The position numbers and the translations under genes were made by a program. The notes below the pieces were generated by a model. The model was not told where the DNA came from, ran no database searches, and saw nothing but the letters and a program-made list of their open reading frames with translations. Of a stretch of 64,000 bases of DNA, positions 62,701 through 64,000 are shown one piece after another. The stretch spans positions 1 to 64,000 of the forward strand of contig JAUNUH010000001.1 of NCBI GenBank assembly GCA_030538275.1, read 5' to 3'. This stretch comes from Flavobacteriaceae bacterium (lineage in GTDB: Bacteria; Bacteroidota; Bacteroidia; Flavobacteriales; Weeksellaceae). How positions within the stretch are numbered: position 1 is the stretch's first letter; each line of letters begins with the position of its first letter.

Positions 62701-63165
62701 AAAGAACATTTACGAGATATGGACGATTTGCGCCGCTCTGTACAAAATGTGACTTACGAACAAAAAGACCCGTTGGTGGTGTACAAAGAAGAATCGTTCT
62801 ATATGTTCAGAAATATGCTAGACGACATCAACCGCGAAACGATTTCGTTCCTTTTCAAAGGGGAACTCCCTGCACCCGATCCCAGACAGATACAACAGGC
62901 TCGTCAACAACGAGATCAGCAAATGCAAGCCGGTAGAGGAGGAGAAAACGGAGAAGCGCCAAACGAATCACAACAAGCACAACAAAATGCCGCCAATCAG
63001 CCACAACAACAGGTAGAAGTTACTGCACCTCGACAAGTGGTGAAAATAGGTCGTAATGAGCGCGTTAGCGTGAGAAACGTTCGCTCTGGAGAGAAAAAAG
63101 AACTGAAATACAAACAAGCAGAACCTATGATCGAATCTGGTGAATGGGTGCTGGTAGATCAATAA
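59800..63165 (+). CDS. secA: Protein translocase ATPase SecA
   Basis: A 1121-residue motor that pushes preproteins through SecYEG. It has the Walker A motif [14 protein letters not shown] (about residue 197-210), [33 protein letters not shown] and the preprotein cross-linking segments. The protein is longer than E. coli SecA (901) through inserts, as in other Bacteroidota, and lacks the C-terminal zinc-binding Cys motif that binds SecB and lipid; the tail is Gln-rich and ends [14 protein letters not shown]. It is followed by structured element copy D and a small gene. Confidence 0.96.
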   Translation: [1121 protein letters not shown]

Positions 63166-63490
63166 AAATTTATTTGTTTTAATTTTTTGGGCGGTTCGCA
63201 TCTGGTCAAATAATAATCTAAATTCATTAAAGGTTTATTTGACCAGACGCGACCGTGCTTTCTGCTGCAATCTTTGCCGACCTTTTTTATAGGAATTTTT
63301 TATTGAAAAGTAAGGTCAGCAAAGGATTTACGCGACAATCACTACCGCGAGATTGCCAATAGTGAATGCCAACTTCAAATTTGATTTTTGAACTCATATG
63401 TAGAATAAATTATTTTATTAACTAAAAATTTATTCAAAAAATATAGGCGATTCCTATTTTTATTTGTTTTTTTGTGTCAAATAAAATAGG
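63166..63490. other. Intergenic region after secA
   Basis: About 325 bases. It contains a 13-bp perfect hairpin (63201-63213 with 63235-63247) and structured element copy D on the minus strand (63253-63375). The rest is AT-rich spacer before the next start. Confidence 0.65.
63253..63375 (-). repeat. Structured intergenic element, copy D
   Basis: Read on the minus strand, the left box is GATTGTCGCGTAAATCC (63340-63324) and the right box is GATTGCAGCAGAAAGCACGG (63272-63253). The hairpin arms AAGGTCAGCAAAG and CTTTGCCGACCTT differ at one position. The outer flank before the left box, TCTCGCGGTA, resembles copy A. A separate perfect hairpin lies next to it at 63201-63247. Confidence 0.72.
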
Positions 63491-63940
63491 ATGTCTGTAC
63501 AAATTGCAATTACCCAAATCAAGGAAGATTCATTTCAACTCAAAAATGAAATACAACCCATAGAAGACCCAATGCAAATGCGATTTGGGATTGATTTTGG
63601 ATTCAATATCAACGAAGAAAAACAACTTTTTGAGATAAAAACCCTAATTACCCTCAACGACGAAAAACATAATGAAAAACTATTGGATTTCAAAAGTTCA
63701 ATGACTTTCTTGATTGATGGAATGAAAGAAGTTTATCAAAAATACGATAATGGAACCTTTGATTTTAAAAATCAATTGATGGAATTTTTGTTACAAACCA
63801 ATATTTCTACAGTACGCGGAATGTTGGTAACAAGATTGCAAAATACCGCCTTGAACGCTTTTTATATTCCGATTTTTGACGTGAAACAAATGATGGAACA
63901 AATGAAAAATCGTTCCAATAATTCAGTTCAGGGACAATAA
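63491..63940 (+). CDS. Hypothetical protein, possibly SecB-like
   Basis: A 149-residue cytoplasmic protein without signal peptide or Cys. It has alternating strands (MRFGIDFGFNINEEKQLFEIKTLITL) and ends with STVRGMLVTRLQNTALNAFYIPIFDV, a pattern similar to the end of SecB and SecB-like chaperones. This is fold-level guesswork; I do not recognise a named family with confidence. Its position next to secA, whose SecB-binding zinc tail is absent, makes the idea worth testing. It could equally be an unrelated conserved protein. Confidence 0.55.
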   Translation: MSVQIAITQIKEDSFQLKNEIQPIEDPMQMRFGIDFGFNINEEKQLFEIKTLITLNDEKHNEKLLDFKSSMTFLIDGMKEVYQKYDNGTFDFKNQLMEFLLQTNISTVRGMLVTRLQNTALNAFYIPIFDVKQMMEQMKNRSNNSVQGQ

Positions 63941-64000
63941 AACCTCTATTACCCTGAATTTAAAATTCCAAACAGAATTTATTTAAAATTGTGCATGTAC

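Overview
The window is AT-rich and reads as a chromosomal segment of a Bacteroidota bacterium, most likely class Flavobacteriia. The evidence is a type IX secretion (T9SS) type B sorting domain, repeated TAnnTTTG promoter boxes of the flavobacterial sigma type, a menaquinone pathway, SufB/SufA, and outer-membrane and lipoprotein families typical of the phylum. I see no rRNA, tRNA, CRISPR array, prophage or intact transposase. Nearly all of the window is dense core genome.

Layout. 1-5519: 3' part of a giant secreted repeat protein (63-residue units, 189 bp period with no indels) ending in a gliding-motility-associated C-terminal sorting domain. 5.6-14.4 kb: M13 peptidase lipoprotein, pyrH-frr, and an outer-membrane DUF5686-like protein directly followed by an RND/MMPL exporter. 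14.6-17.1 kb: glutaryl-CoA dehydrogenase and a 2-oxo acid dehydrogenase E2. 17.5-21.2 kb (minus): a TonB receptor with an HMA domain, a Cys/His-rich small protein before it, and an atypical PPP-family phosphatase. 21.4-31.3 kb: patatin, class III aminotransferase, lipoprotein, glycosyltransferase, M1 aminopeptidase, SulP transporter, serine beta-lactamase-like hydrolase. 31.3-37.1 kb: LuxC-type acyl-CoA reductase and ferredoxin from overlapping divergent promoters, then serC-serA and menC-menE. 37.1-43.9 kb: SDR, alkyladenine glycosylase, cmk, rpsA, and an EF-G paralogue without the catalytic His. 44-59.5 kb: YceI and OmpA lipoproteins, rdgB, acyl-CoA dehydrogenase, prmC, sirtuin, acyl-CoA ligase, alkaline phosphatase, a dnaX split across a poly-A slip site, sufB/sufA, nitronate monooxygenase-like, DUF2795, and a beta-barrel protein. 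59.8-63.9 kb: secA and a possible SecB-like protein.

Most notable. (1) Four of the five long intergenic gaps (7.9, 17.2, 41.5 and 63.3 kb) hold copies of one structured element: two similar boxes, GATTGTAGCGGCATC-like and GATATAGCGGAAAGC-like, flank a long variable hairpin. This is the best candidate here for an undescribed system. (2) dnaX appears to make gamma and tau by -1 slippage on A10. (3) The EF-G paralogue carries DTPGL instead of DTPGH. (4) Three strong terminator-like hairpins end almost on the next gene's start codon. (5) A 12-codon GC-rich mini-ORF lies in the rpsA leader.
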